From the NCBI RefSeq assembly GCF_029852145.1, contig NC_079970.1:5518001-5582000 (forward strand): a DNA stretch of 64,000 nucleotides, read 5' to 3'. This document shows positions 38,560 through 49,313 of the stretch, one piece after another. The notes under the pieces were generated by a model that did no database searches, was not told the DNA's origin, and worked only from the letters and a program-made list of their open reading frames with translations. A program made the translations under genes and the position numbers. Origin of the DNA: Microplitis mediator (Eukaryota; Arthropoda; Insecta; Hymenoptera; Braconidae). Position 1 is the stretch's first letter; the number at the start of each line of letters is the position of its first letter.

Positions 38560-40450
38560 AGCACTCTAGGAGTTTATGCAAAGCTTATGCCACGCCAAAT
38601 GCGGTTACATCTGCGTAGGGCTTTGCGATCCGGCAAGTCACCATCCACCCAAAGTACTATGCCAAGCGATGCGGCAAGATGGAGTCGTTAAATTCACCAT
38701 ATAAACTCTGAAAAGATAAAATTAAAGAAAGTGAGAGAATAATAAGAAAATAACGTAAGAAAGAGCAGGAAAAATCCAACGAAATGAACCATCGGGAAAA
38801 TAGTCTAGTCTCTATTCGGGCTTAATGTTTTTTCTCTGACGTCTAAATGGAAATATTAAACTTTTTTTGGGATTGACACAAACCCACGACTTTTACGAAA
38901 CAAATTATTTTTTATTAAAATTTTCATTCCGATTTACGATAATTTGAATGACAAAAAAAAGTAAATAAATTTTGGACAGTCTAGTCTGATAAAAAAAATA
39001 AATATCACAAGTTATTGGTATTGTAGTAATTGGAGCGGAATTTATTTGGATGGTGTAATCTTATTGGATCAGGTAGCTGAAAGAACTTGAACAATTTCCT
39101 CTTGTAAATATATTTCGCCCGTAAAAAATATAATAAAAATCCAAAGATTCTATAGATAAGATCCAAGTGTCGGGTACTTTTAAAGGAACGGATGTCATGC
39201 CAGTAAGTTTAAGTTACGTCCGCTGTAATTTTATTAAGAAGGACACTCAGGTTTATAAATTGCGACTCAGCATTCTCTTGGATTGAATTGGCAAAAACTT
39301 TTCGATGGTCGCAGCTCACATTTGTCATAACTCCGGACACTGTTTAACAATTGTTCCAATGTAAATTTATGTTGAAGTGGGTGGGCGGGTGGCTGGGAGA
39401 GAGGGGAAGGGAGCGAAGGCTGAGTAAGGGTGGATGACTTTTGTCAGTCTTGAGCGAGATGTATTTCTTTGCAACAAGTCAAGTCATTGTAAGTAAGTAA
39501 GTAAAGTAAAGTAAGTAAGTGAGGTCTCGTTGGTGCATTCTTCACTCTTCTCTCTCTATATATATGTACTACTGAGGAGGAAGAGTATTCCGCGAAGCAT
39601 GGAACGTTAACCCCGCGTATCTCTGTGTTGCATCGAAATTCCTGCACGAAGGTCGAAAGCCCTGATGTACAAGTAGCATAATACACATATATAATATAAG
39701 AGGTATCGTTCTTGGAGTATAAAAGCGAAAAGGAATCTTATTGCCAGAGCTTGGGTAGGCATTGGATTTAAGTTGCAGAGGCTGCTGCTGCTGTTATTGC
39801 TGCCGGTGATGTTGATGTTGATGTTGATGTTGGTGGTTTTCTTCCTGGAGACGAACCGCGGCGGTTGGTCTTTGTGTCAGGTTCGGCTTCCTTATTTCTT
39901 AGAAAAGTAAATAATAAAAAAAACTCAAAGACGTGGAGGGAATGAGGTGGTGGATGCAAGCGAAATCGTGTTTCTTGGAGTTGTTCGTTCATCGTTCTTG
40001 GTCGTCGCCACCGTAAATTTATCGGGACTCCCAAGACTGCCAAGTGGTCCGGGTTGGGCTCTAGCCAGAGTAGACAGCCATGTGTGTTAGTGTGTGAGTG
40101 TGTGGGTAAGAGAGAGTGCAGGATGATTCAATGGAGATGAGAAGTACTGTGGGAGTAGAAGGAGCGATAACCTTCAAGCTCGTGACCTTGGTCTTTCACC
40201 GCTTCTTCGTCTCTTACTCCTACTCCTTCTCGTCTTCGTCCTCGTTCATTTTTATTTTATATTTTTTTTATTTTTCTTGTGCTTCTCCGTTCGATTTGTA
40301 CTCCTGGACTTGGGGTCTTTGTCTCTTGTGCTCGCAGGATGTCGGAGTGGTTGGGTGAAAGATGGCTAGGCTGGAGCGATTTAATTAAAGGGTCGAGTAT
40401 CCTTGTGGTGGGTGCAGAGTGTATCGAACAGAGAACGAACGTCCTTTGGC
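38560..40450. other. Mixed GC-richer interval just upstream of brat coding exon
   Basis: Includes a patch at 38580-38700 where related words such as ATGCCACGCCAAATGCGG and ATGCCAAGCGATGCGG recur, a GTAA/GTAAA tetramer repeat at about 39486-39522, a (GTT/GAT)n-like run at 39805-39835, and a GA/CT-rich segment around 40190-40250. The open frames are short and low complexity. I recognise no gene; intronic regulatory DNA or leader exons are possible. Confidence 0.25.
39486..39522. repeat. GTAA/GTAAA tandem repeat
   Basis: Repeated GTAAGTAA and GTAAA units. Each GTAAGT is a consensus-like 5' splice donor, so splice predictors may misfire here. Confidence 0.8.
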
Positions 40451-41049
40451 GCGTGGGAATCTGCTCCTTCTTGAGTCCTACATTAATTCTATCTAGTCAA
40501 TTTAGTCTGTCTAACGTCGCAAAATACCAGGGACACTTTCTGCCTTTATTATAAATTAAACTAATAAACATGGGGGACAGTCGTTTTAAATTTTTAAAAT
40601 TCCTTACCTCAAATTTTTACTTCATTCGTTGTACAATTACATTATATAAACTTTAATAAATTATTTTCCGAGCGATTTATTATCGAAGCCATTTTAAAAC
40701 AATTCTTTGAATGGTCATTGATAAGCTATTTTAATCTATAATTAAATGTTTCTGTACAAAGGAAGCTTAATTTCAATTAAAACAATAACTTTTTATTTAA
40801 ATTAACAAACAATTGATCTCTACAGACAATAGAATTTCTATATTAAAAAGTTTATTATGTTTCAATCAGTTGATATTTAAACGTAATTACCACAGTAGGT
40901 TCAGATGAAAATATTGCTGTCGGTCGATATTGAATGAACAAAACGATAGTGAAATATAATGATGAAAAATCTTTTAAGAGGATTTATTTGAATGAATAAT
41001 TGTTAATTATTTAAAAAATATGGTAATAAAAAAATGTTATTTTTGTTAC

Positions 41050-41051
41050 AG
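41050..41051 (+). promoter_or_regulatory. brat: 3' splice acceptor of the brat coding exon
   Basis: The T-rich run TTATTTTTGTTACAG ends here, 19 bases before the brat ATG. The sequence just upstream is A/T-rich intron-like DNA with a possible branch sequence (TGTTAAT) about 50 bases back. The exon would therefore start at 41052, giving a leader that is almost entirely in upstream exons. This agrees with the lack of any other acceptor close to the start codon and with the general architecture of brat in insects, where non-coding first exons are spliced to the coding part. Confidence 0.75.
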
Positions 41052-41053
41052 GG

Positions 41054-41068
41054 ATGCCGGTTGACTGA
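41054..41068 (+). promoter_or_regulatory. Five-codon upstream ORF (MPVD-stop) in brat leader
   Basis: After the predicted acceptor the exon begins GG, then ATG CCG GTT GAC TGA. It ends two bases before the brat ATG at 41071. The -3 position of this upstream ATG is the last base of whichever exon is spliced in, and its +4 base is C, so its strength would depend on the upstream exon used. Very short uORFs ending just before a main start are known to lower or gate translation by termination and reinitiation or by leaky scanning. The ORF itself is directly visible; a regulatory effect is inferred. Confidence 0.5.
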
Positions 41069-41070
41069 AG

Positions 41071-43425
41071 ATGGCCTCCCCGACACCCTCGTTGGAATCA
41101 CGCGCAAATTCCCTCGGCTCCCTGGTTTCGTTGTCCCCGGTGACCGTGAGCGGGAGCTCACCGCCAGCAAGTGACTCAGCGATCTGTGACGTCGACAGTT
41201 GTGATATCTGCCTGGACACAGGCAAACCGGGCGACGGAACTTGTAACTGTCGTCTCGGACGTGGAGTAAGGTGTACAGGTTGTAAATCAACAGAATCAGA
41301 CGCAGTAGCACGTTGTTTTGATTGTGCTAATTTTCTTTGTCCCAATTGCGTAATGGCACACCAATTCATGCACTGTTTTGAGGGCCACCGGGTTCTCAAT
41401 CTCGGTGACTCAAAATTAGAGGCTCACTCTGAATCCCGAGCAAATTTAATGATCACCAATGGCAGCAATGGAACGACCAATGGTGAAAAAACACTTGGCT
41501 GTTTACGTCACAAAAACGAATTACTTAAATACTTTTGTCGTTCGTGCAACCTTACTGTTTGTAAAGAGTGCACAATAAGTGACCATCCAGCCCCACTTCA
41601 CGATTGCGGTCACATTTCTGAAGTCGGGTCACAGCAACTTGAAATAGTGACAAGAACAGTTGCCGATTGTCGAGCCAAAGCTTCGGAAATACGTACGGCA
41701 ATAAAAGCCGCTGATCAAGGCGGTGCTAAATTACAAATCCAGTATCACAAAGCACAAAATGAAATAAATGATACCTTCCAATTTTACCGATCAATGTTGG
41801 AGGAACGCAAACAAGAATTACTTAAAGAATTGGAATCAGTATTCTCCGCCAAACAGATTTCGCTGGGTGTAGTGACGCAAAAAGCCAATGAAATGGTCGA
41901 TAAAATTCAACAGACTTGTGAATTTGTTGACAGATTGACCAAGTTTACCACCGTCACCGAGGTGCTGATGGTAAAAAAAATATTGGACTCAAAACTACAG
42001 CAGTTGCTCAGCTATTCGCCTGAAATAACAAACCAGTCGGATTTGGAATTCGTCAGCAATTATCAGGCCATTCAAGTGGGTGTGAGAAATACGTTTGGTT
42101 ACGTACGCAGCAGCGCTGACAGCAACAGTGTTGGACCCAGTAAACAGCCACCAATAGCACGACCAACGGCACTAACTAATGGGAACGGCGGTGGAAGCAA
42201 TCCTAGCAGCGGTCCAGGCAGTGCTGGATCTCTCGGCGGTTTGTTACTAGATCGGCCTTACAGCAATGGCCTAGTGTCAACCACATCGACATGCGCATCG
42301 ACCTCACCCTCGTCCTTCGAGAGCAATGTAATCTCAAAGAGGTTCAGCACGGCAAACAGCCTCGGGCCATTCTCCACCACAATCACCGATCTAAATCTAA
42401 ATGGCATGAATAATCCATACGAAAAGTGGAGCAATGGAGGTGGCAGTGATGCTTACTCAGTTAACGCAAATGATCACTATGCAATAGCAAACACTAATGG
42501 CGGTGGTGGTCCAACTTCTGCAGACTCCGTCCTGGATCTTACATCGAAATTAATGTCCGCCTCAATAGTATTCCCACCAAAGTCACAAATAAAACGTCAA
42601 AAGATGATTTATCATTGTAAATTTGGAGAGTTTGGCGTCATGGAGGGACAATTTACTGAACCATCGGGTGTTGCCGTCAATGCACAAAATATTATTGTCG
42701 CTGACACGAATAATCATCGCATCCAGATATTTGACAAAGAGGGCAGATTCAAGTTTCAGTTTGGCGAGTGCGGAAAACGCGACGGACAACTTCTTTACCC
42801 GAACCGTGTTGCCGCTGTACGTCCTTCCGGTGACATAATTGTAACAGAACGCTCACCCACACATCAAATTCAAATCTACAATCAGTACGGACAGTTTGTG
42901 CGTAAATTTGGCGCGAATATTCTCCAGCATCCACGTGGTGTTACAGTTGACTCAAAGGGACGTATCGTCGTGGTCGAGTGTAAAGTAATGCGTGTTATAA
43001 TATTCGATCAAAGTGGAAACGTGCTCCAGAAATTCGGATGCTCAAAGCATCTCGAGTTTCCAAACGGTGTCGTAGTAAATGACAAGCAGGAAATATTTAT
43101 CAGTGACAATCGCGCTCACTGTGTTAAAGTATTTGGCTATGATGGTACTTACTTGAGGCAAATTGGCGGTGAAGGGATTACTAATTATCCAATCGGCGTT
43201 GGTATAAATGCAGCTGGTGAAATACTTATCGCTGATAATCACAATAATTTCAACTTGACAATCTTCACACAAGAAGGCCAATTAGTGTCCGCATTGGAGA
43301 GTAAAGTAAAACACGCCCAGTGCTTTGACGTTGCTCTTATGGATGACGGATCTGTAGTACTTGCCAGCAAGGATTACCGTCTCTACATCTACCGGTACAT
43401 TCAAGTGCCGCCTATTGGTATGTAG
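41071..43425 (+). CDS. brat: Brat (brain tumor), TRIM-NHL translational repressor
   Basis: This is a complete 784-residue protein in one uninterrupted exon. In order it has: a short Ser-rich N-terminus matching the start of Drosophila Brat; B-box 1 (about 68-111, Cys/His pairs from C68/C71 to H101/H106); B-box 2 (about 142-181; C144, H147, C156, C159, C164, C167, H172, H177); a coiled coil (about 189-310); a low-complexity Gly/Ser/Asn linker (about 345-490) containing the conserved NPYEKWSNGG motif; and a six-bladed NHL propeller (about 510-780) ending in PIGM. Known family role: cytoplasmic repressor that binds mRNA through the NHL domain, acts with Pumilio and Nanos on hunchback mRNA, recruits 4EHP and deadenylases, and is segregated by Miranda to restrain neuroblast self-renewal. 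The start is chosen by homology of the N-terminus and by a good context (A at -3, G at +4). At 784 residues it is shorter than fly Brat (about 1037) because the low-complexity inserts are reduced. There is no complete RING. Confidence 0.97.
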   Translation: MASPTPSLESRANSLGSLVSLSPVTVSGSSPPASDSAICDVDSCDICLDTGKPGDGTCNCRLGRGVRCTGCKSTESDAVARCFDCANFLCPNCVMAHQFMHCFEGHRVLNLGDSKLEAHSESRANLMITNGSNGTTNGEKTLGCLRHKNELLKYFCRSCNLTVCKECTISDHPAPLHDCGHISEVGSQQLEIVTRTVADCRAKASEIRTAIKAADQGGAKLQIQYHKAQNEINDTFQFYRSMLEERKQELLKELESVFSAKQISLGVVTQKANEMVDKIQQTCEFVDRLTKFTTVTEVLMVKKILDSKLQQLLSYSPEITNQSDLEFVSNYQAIQVGVRNTFGYVRSSADSNSVGPSKQPPIARPTALTNGNGGGSNPSSGPGSAGSLGGLLLDRPYSNGLVSTTSTCASTSPSSFESNVISKRFSTANSLGPFSTTITDLNLNGMNNPYEKWSNGGGSDAYSVNANDHYAIANTNGGGGPTSADSVLDLTSKLMSASIVFPPKSQIKRQKMIYHCKFGEFGVMEGQFTEPSGVAVNAQNIIVADTNNHRIQIFDKEGRFKFQFGECGKRDGQLLYPNRVAAVRPSGDIIVTERSPTHQIQIYNQYGQFVRKFGANILQHPRGVTVDSKGRIVVVECKVMRVIIFDQSGNVLQKFGCSKHLEFPNGVVVNDKQEIFISDNRAHCVKVFGYDGTYLRQIGGEGITNYPIGVGINAAGEILIADNHNNFNLTIFTQEGQLVSALESKVKHAQCFDVALMDDGSVVLASKDYRLYIYRYIQVPPIGM

Positions 43426-43437
43426 AGCCGTGGGTGA

Positions 43438-43986
43438 TGGGCCGCGACTCACCGCGACCGGACTCCGCTTAATCAAACCCACTATCATCAGCAGCAGCAG
43501 CAACAGCAGCAACAGCCGCAGCCGCTGCAACAATCACAGTCAAAAAATAATCGTGATAAGCGAACCGGTAACGTTGAGTCCAGCCCCGATACGTGCACAC
43601 CGTCGGCACGTCCATCTACGAATTTAATCACCAAGACGGACATCAATCAAGATAAATTCCGACTACATCGAGTTCATCACCAGCATCATCAGCAGCAGCC
43701 GCAACCGCATCAAAATTTGCAGCAACAGCAGCAACAGCCGCAGCCACACCATTATCACCAGCATCATCAACAACAACGCACTCATAATTCCGACTCAGCT
43801 GTTAATCTGACCCGGTGGTCCAGTTTACCAGTCAGAGTCGGCAACGATCCAAAACGACTTGATCGTAGCAATGGTATTATCAACGACGAGCCGACGTTAC
43901 CATCCCCAGAACCAGGATCTTCTCGACGACCGCAATTCTGCTTGGCTAGCCATCGTGCCCGTGGAAGTGACACCAGGGATTCTTAG
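43438..43986 (+). other. In-frame open extension beyond the brat stop (182 codons)
   Basis: The brat frame ends with TAG (43423-43425), continues AGC CGT GGG and meets TGA (43435-43437). It is then open from TGG at 43438 to TAG at 43984-43986. The translation would be Gln/His-rich (two Q/H tracts near 43486-43545 and 43675-43770), followed by a non-repetitive tail with Trp, Arg, Pro and Ser. In this frame the tracts alternate CAG with CAA and CAT with CAC, which is synonymous only here. The segment is also visibly richer in G and C than the DNA after 43990. There is no in-frame ATG, so independent initiation is not possible by the standard route. It may be a readthrough extension, an alternatively spliced C-terminus, or simply a fossil or chance frame in the 3' UTR. 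The double stop argues against simple readthrough. Confidence 0.35.
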
Positions 43987-46063
43987 CAGCGTCACGATTT
44001 TAAATTCCCACAATTATAATCATCATAATTATCATTATTATGATCATCTTGAGTAATAATAACAATGATTATTATTATTATTTATCATCATTATCATCAT
44101 CATCATCGGTCCAATATTTAAGTAAGAAAGCGTGCGCGCTAAACTCAGCCTACTAAATGCGTATGAAGATAAAACGAGAGTATCCTTGACTGACGCACAA
44201 GACGATGCTCCGTAAGTGAAAAATGTGAGAAAAAAATAATAACAATTTTAAAAAAAAGTATATTATTTAAAACAAAATTATGTAAAATATTAAATTTAAA
44301 AATAATAATAATAAATACGATGAAAGAAAAGGCGGACTCGGACACGACCGAGACACACGTCGTACACACGCGCGAAACTTACTTGTTAATGTTGTTATAA
44401 CTGAAAATACTGTTGTTGTTGTTTAGTTGTAGAGCTCGCCGCCGCTAGTCACTCCCTTTAAGCCCTTATTACCCCAATTTCCCGATAACTCGACCCGGTT
44501 CCTTAAACTTTAAAACCCAAGCTAAAACTTTATCCGAAACCAAAATTCCCAAGGATTCGAATTTTATGGATGCGGTTTATGGACCGAGTCAGGTCTTGTA
44601 CTTGACAAACTCGATTCTTTATCCTCAGCTTCCCGTCTTTTTTACTCCCTCGACCCTTAGCCCGAACCCCCACCCGGCCCTTAATCATCGAAATATTTAA
44701 TTTTCGTAGCGTGCCCCCGATTATTTAAAACCTCGAGAGCCTTCGTCATCAGCTGTCGTTCGTTTCGTTGTATGATCTCTGTTTATTAAAATAATTAACG
44801 CTCGCTCTCGTGTTTGCCGGAACTCTCCCAAATCTCGACTCATTTTGTTGTCAATAATTAAATTATTATTAAGTATTTAAGGCCCGCGAGATTCGTTAAC
44901 GTTATTAAAGTGAGAAAATATACGAAAAAACAGATGTGAGTATTAAATAATAAGGATTTAATTAACGAGCTTCAATTACGCCATTAGTCCGTTAAAATCC
45001 TCTGTTACTTTTTTGTTGCGCCCTATAAGTTAAAAATATTTAAAAATTACCGTTCCTCAATACAAGACGCAAGTCGGTCGTTGGTAGTCACTGAGAAGGG
45101 TCCAGCGACGGCACAAGTCGTTGATTAATCATGTTAATTATTCCATTTTTTCTACGCGTTATTATTACTATTATTATTTTTTTAATATCATTATTATTAA
45201 TTATTAATTAAATAAAATATATTACCTCGGATGAGAGCCCGTGGATGCGGATGGTGATACTCAAGCCCGAGATGTACGAATATTTGCATTTAGATATAAA
45301 TATTTAAAAAAAAACTAATTAATTTTCACGTTAATGTTAGTAGTTTTTTAATTATCTATAACTATTACTATTATTTTAAATAAATATCTATTACTCTAGT
45401 AATAGTACATCTCCTCGTGTCTAATTGCGTGACAATCTCTCTCTATTTTCAAATATTATTATTATTTTTAAAAATTAAAACCTTTTCCAAGCGTCTGAAT
45501 TGAGGAATAATTTGAGGATGTGACGAAAAAAAATTTTTATAATTAACTGTAATTATAAAAAAATTATCTGTTGGACCAAATAATTATTATTTAGAGTAAA
45601 AAAAAAAGAAATTAAATAACAATTGTTATTATTTTATTTATATTATTAATTAATATTATTATTATTTTTTTACACTAGGAATTAAATAAATAATTTTGTT
45701 CCAATCGTCTCTCCTCATCTAAGCTTAGACCTATCGTCTGTTTGATTGTTTTTTTTTAATTTTTATTTTTTATCTGTAGTGTTATTTTTTGTAGTCCGTA
45801 GTTGTAGTGAATTTTAAGTACAATTAAGGTTTGTTCTGTGCACTTAAATATTATTATTATTAATTATTATGTTTACCCCTGTTATAAATTATTAATAATA
45901 AATAAATAATTACGGTTTTCACTGCCGATTATTTTTAAATGTTTAATTAAATAATTAATGAGAATTTAAAAAATTAGTTTTTTTTTTCTCAAGCAATTAA
46001 CTTGCCGCGATTTATAATTATTCAGGATTCAACAGTATATTAATTAATGAACAAATTGTGCTG

Positions 46064-46117
<54 letters not shown>

Positions 46118-47005
46118 TTATTATTATTATTATTTTTCTTTCCATTATAGTATTAATATATTTTGTTGGATGAGTCACGTTAAAGTGATGTGAGATTACC
46201 TGTCACGTTGACTTCATGCATGTTTACAATTTACAATTATTATTAATTATTATTATATTATTAATTATTGTGTATTATTATTATTATGTATTATTATTAT
46301 TAATTATTATTATTGCTACTATCATTGCTAGTTATTATGATTGTATTATTTTTTATTATTATATAAAAAAAAAAAGAAAAAAAAAAATTAACGAAATAAA
46401 ATCTCCGTTTGCGATTTTATAATTAATGAACAAATATTTTGTTCAGTTTATGAATTTAAACAGTTTAAAATCTCAAGTGGTATTTAGTGGATTTAAAATA
46501 ATTGATGAGATAATAAATATGTAATAATAAATAAATAAAATCGTAAGGTATCAATAAGACTGCGAGGCTGGCTGGCTAAAAAAGTTTACGCTTTCCATTT
46601 GGTTTAATAGTAGAGATAAAAAAAGGATAATAATGATAATGAAAATAAAAAAAATAAAAAGTTAAATAGATATTGAGTCGTTGGATCTCAAAGACGACGT
46701 TGGTCGACAGAACGGCTCTTTTTTTTTGTTAAGGAAAATGTTAAAAAAATTGGATAGGTTTTTTTGCAACCCCGAGAGTCCTGAGTCGATGTTAAGACCT
46801 TGAGTCAGGGCTCTCGGTGAATCGGTCTGGATAATTTTAAATCCCTTGGCTGAATATCCCACTGGAGATGTTGAAATGTGCGACTTGTCCCTGACGGCGC
46901 GAAAAAAAATTAACGGTAAATTGAGAGATTTTTTTTTTTTATTTTTTTACTCAATTATCATAACAATCTAATTTTTTTTTTGTAATGTCATATTTTCATT
47001 TACAT
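43987..47005 (+). other. Probable proximal 3' UTR of brat
   Basis: AT-rich DNA follows directly after the coding exon. It has many short AT trinucleotide runs, several AATAAA hexamers and no long ORF. A less AT-rich stretch at about 44430-44830 (CGCCGCCGC, several CCC runs, ACTCGACCC-like repeats) stands out and could be conserved UTR sequence. I cannot place the cleavage site. Known context: Drosophila brat has alternative polyadenylation with a much longer 3' UTR in neurons, so transcription may run well beyond this segment. Confidence 0.5.
46065..46134. repeat. (ATT)n microsatellite
   Basis: About 22 TTA/ATT units with one interruption, within the probable brat 3' UTR. Confidence 0.9.
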
Positions 47006-47153
47006 GCGTGTGAATGTAGCAGACAAATTAAAAATTATTGATAAATAGAGTAAATAATTTTGAAATTAATGTGCATTTTTTTCAAATATTTTTTTAAGTA
47101 TTTACTCTATTTATTTATAAACTGAAATTTAATGTCTGCTACATTTACACTCC
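47006..47153. mobile_element. Family B foldback element, copy 3
   Basis: Both ends are visible (GCGTGTGAATGTAGCAGAC; GTCTGCTACATTTACACTC), with arms AGAGTAAAT and TATTTACTCT. It lies downstream of the brat stop in the probable UTR. Confidence 0.7.
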
Positions 47154-48281
47154 ACTCGCACTTAATTTAATAAAACAGACATTTTTTTCAAATTTATAAA
47201 ATTTTCATACCACGTCCACTAATTAGTTGGGACAAAAAATTAATAATTATTTTTCTCGAGCGTAAAAAATTAGTAATCGCACATTTATAATTCATCATCC
47301 GAAACTTATATTTTTATCCGGTTATTTATCACGGCTATGATTTAAATTATAATTTTTTTCCTAAAATACTGAGTAGCAAAATAAAAAATTAAAAAAAATT
47401 ACATGATTCACGCTGGAATTATTTGAAACATTTATTCATACCCATGTCCATTAAATATCACACTAAATTCCGAATAAATAGTGGCCTATAAAAAAATATT
47501 TTAAAAGCTGACGTAAAGCCAAAGATTGAATCTTAAATATATTTTTATTTTAGTTATTTTTAAAATTATTTGGCTTACATATAATTTTTTAAAAGTAAAA
47601 ATTAAAATTTCACATTAATCTTTATTTAATTATTTAAATTATTAATTTAGCAGCGTGAATTATGTCTAAGTGTTGAGAAATTATTCGTTATTAATTATTG
47701 ATTATTGTCATTTTTATTATTATTAATATTATTATTATTGTGTATTAATTAGTTAAGCCTTAATTGTTATGGGAAATTAAATGACAAAGAAGCCATTGAT
47801 CGTCTTAAATTTTTCTGACGCCAGCTAGCCGTCGAACATCATCCCCATTAGGGGTTGGCATGTAGAATAGGAGATAGGAGAAGTTAAAATATTAAAACAA
47901 ACGTTTTTTTTTAATAATAATAATTACTATTATTATTATTACTATTGATTCAAATAAATAAAAGAGAATTAAAAATAACAAAGTACATAAATCATAGTAG
48001 TTATGTTTTATACTGAGGAATAAAAAATGTTGAGCTTTGCGCAAATGCAGAATAATTTAAGAAAAAAAACTACAACGAATGTCAATCTCTTTTTTTTGTA
48101 TGGTTTGTTATGTTATTATTTTTAAATAATACAACTCAATTGTTCTTAATTTAAATGTAAATCGTATTTTTGTTTGTTTTTTTAGTTATTTTTTTTTTGT
48201 TGTAAAATGCTTTTTAATAATATTTTCAGTTCATATTACATATCTTGGTGTTTTTATTTTTTTTTTAATGCATATTTTTTA

Positions 48282-48450
48282 TGGACCTGAAGATCGGAAC
48301 GTTTTGCGCGACGAAAATAAAAAAAATTTATGTAATTTAACTTCAGCTGACGTGCAAAACATTTCAGAAATTTAAATCCAGTGGGTTTTTTACTTTTCAT
48401 TTGGTTTTTTTATTTTAGTTTTGTGAAAAACGTTCTGATCTTCGGGTACA
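48282..48450. mobile_element. Family D element, copy 4 (internally deleted)
   Basis: The ends GACCTGAAGATCGGAACG and GTTCTGATCTTCGGGTAC are present. About 60 bases of the interior found in copy 2 are missing. It lies downstream of brat. Confidence 0.68.
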
Positions 48451-49139
48451 TATTTTTTTGTCCACGTGTGTGCAGAACCTCAATCCGTTACCGCAACCGT
48501 CTACTTCCTTTGATCAAAACTTTCTCCTAACTCCTGACTCCTGACTCCACTTTTCTCGATTTGTCTGAAAAGCTAAAGATCGATTGTAAAAATTTTTTTT
48601 TGATATATATAAAAATATGTAAAATAATGCATTTATAGATGCAATGACTTGGAATGAATTTTAAAATTATTAGTGTGGTGATTTTTACATTCCAATAGAT
48701 TTACTTTTAGCTCCTTTATATTTACTTTGCATTATATGTATATGTATATTTATATTTATATCATAGATTAGTTTATTATTTTTGCTGGTATTTTAATTGC
48801 TCGGCTGTGTGTTGTACCCAAAATCCATTCCAGTGACAAGTAAGTAAACCTGTAGTGTATTTAGCTTATTTTTATTTTCTTTTAATTCTTTTAATTCACT
48901 ACTAACGACTTTCTATTAATTAACACTACTGATAAACGATATTCGGTGAAAAAATCCTAAACAAAAAAAGCTTACACTGAAAAAAGTAGACTTTTTAAAT
49001 TACTGTGACAATTAATAATGAACTGCTTGAGAGTTCATTAGAAAAAAAGTATTCCTTTGAATCTTGAAATTATTTAAAATAATTTTAGAAATTAGTCTGG
49101 AATTTAAAAAAAAAACATCAGAAAAATCTCAATATTTAT

Positions 49140-49313
49140 TATAGACATCTAATAATTTTTAGGTTTTTTTTTAATACGTCAAGTTATAAAAAAAAAAAAT
49201 TTCAAAAGTTGAGCCCATAGATTTTTTAAATTTCTACATGTGCATATTTTTTTATTTTCGGTAATCGAATTGTTGAAAATAAAATCAGAAAATCCTCAGT
49301 TGTCTACTGAGTC
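49140..49313. mobile_element. Family A foldback element, copy 9 (degraded)
   Basis: The body is recognisable (GACATCTAATAATTTTTAGG, CTACATGTGCATATTTTT), but both terminal repeats are decayed. Confidence 0.5.

Larger units (their letters stand above)
17394..41049 (+). other. Long non-coding interval upstream of brat coding exon
   Basis: This 23.7-kb stretch lies between the ratchet point and the acceptor of the coding exon and contains no recognisable protein-coding exon on either strand. It holds foldback elements, microsatellites and several islands with more G, C and CpG than their surroundings (listed separately) that may be 5' exons, promoters or enhancers. I read it as brat intron with possible alternative first exons. 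Without transcript data the exon boundaries are unknown. Confidence 0.55.

Noticed and set aside
39486..39522. Several GTAAGT donors
   Set aside because: They are units of a tetranucleotide repeat, not isolated splice sites.
41046..41399. Minus-strand ORF opposite the brat N-terminus
   Set aside because: Antisense shadow of the real coding sequence.
43417..43423. GGTATGT at the brat stop as a 5' splice donor leading to the downstream open frame
   Set aside because: The Gly-Met-stop codons are conserved for protein reasons. The obvious CAG acceptors before the Gln tract (for example 43491) put the message in a frame that soon stops.
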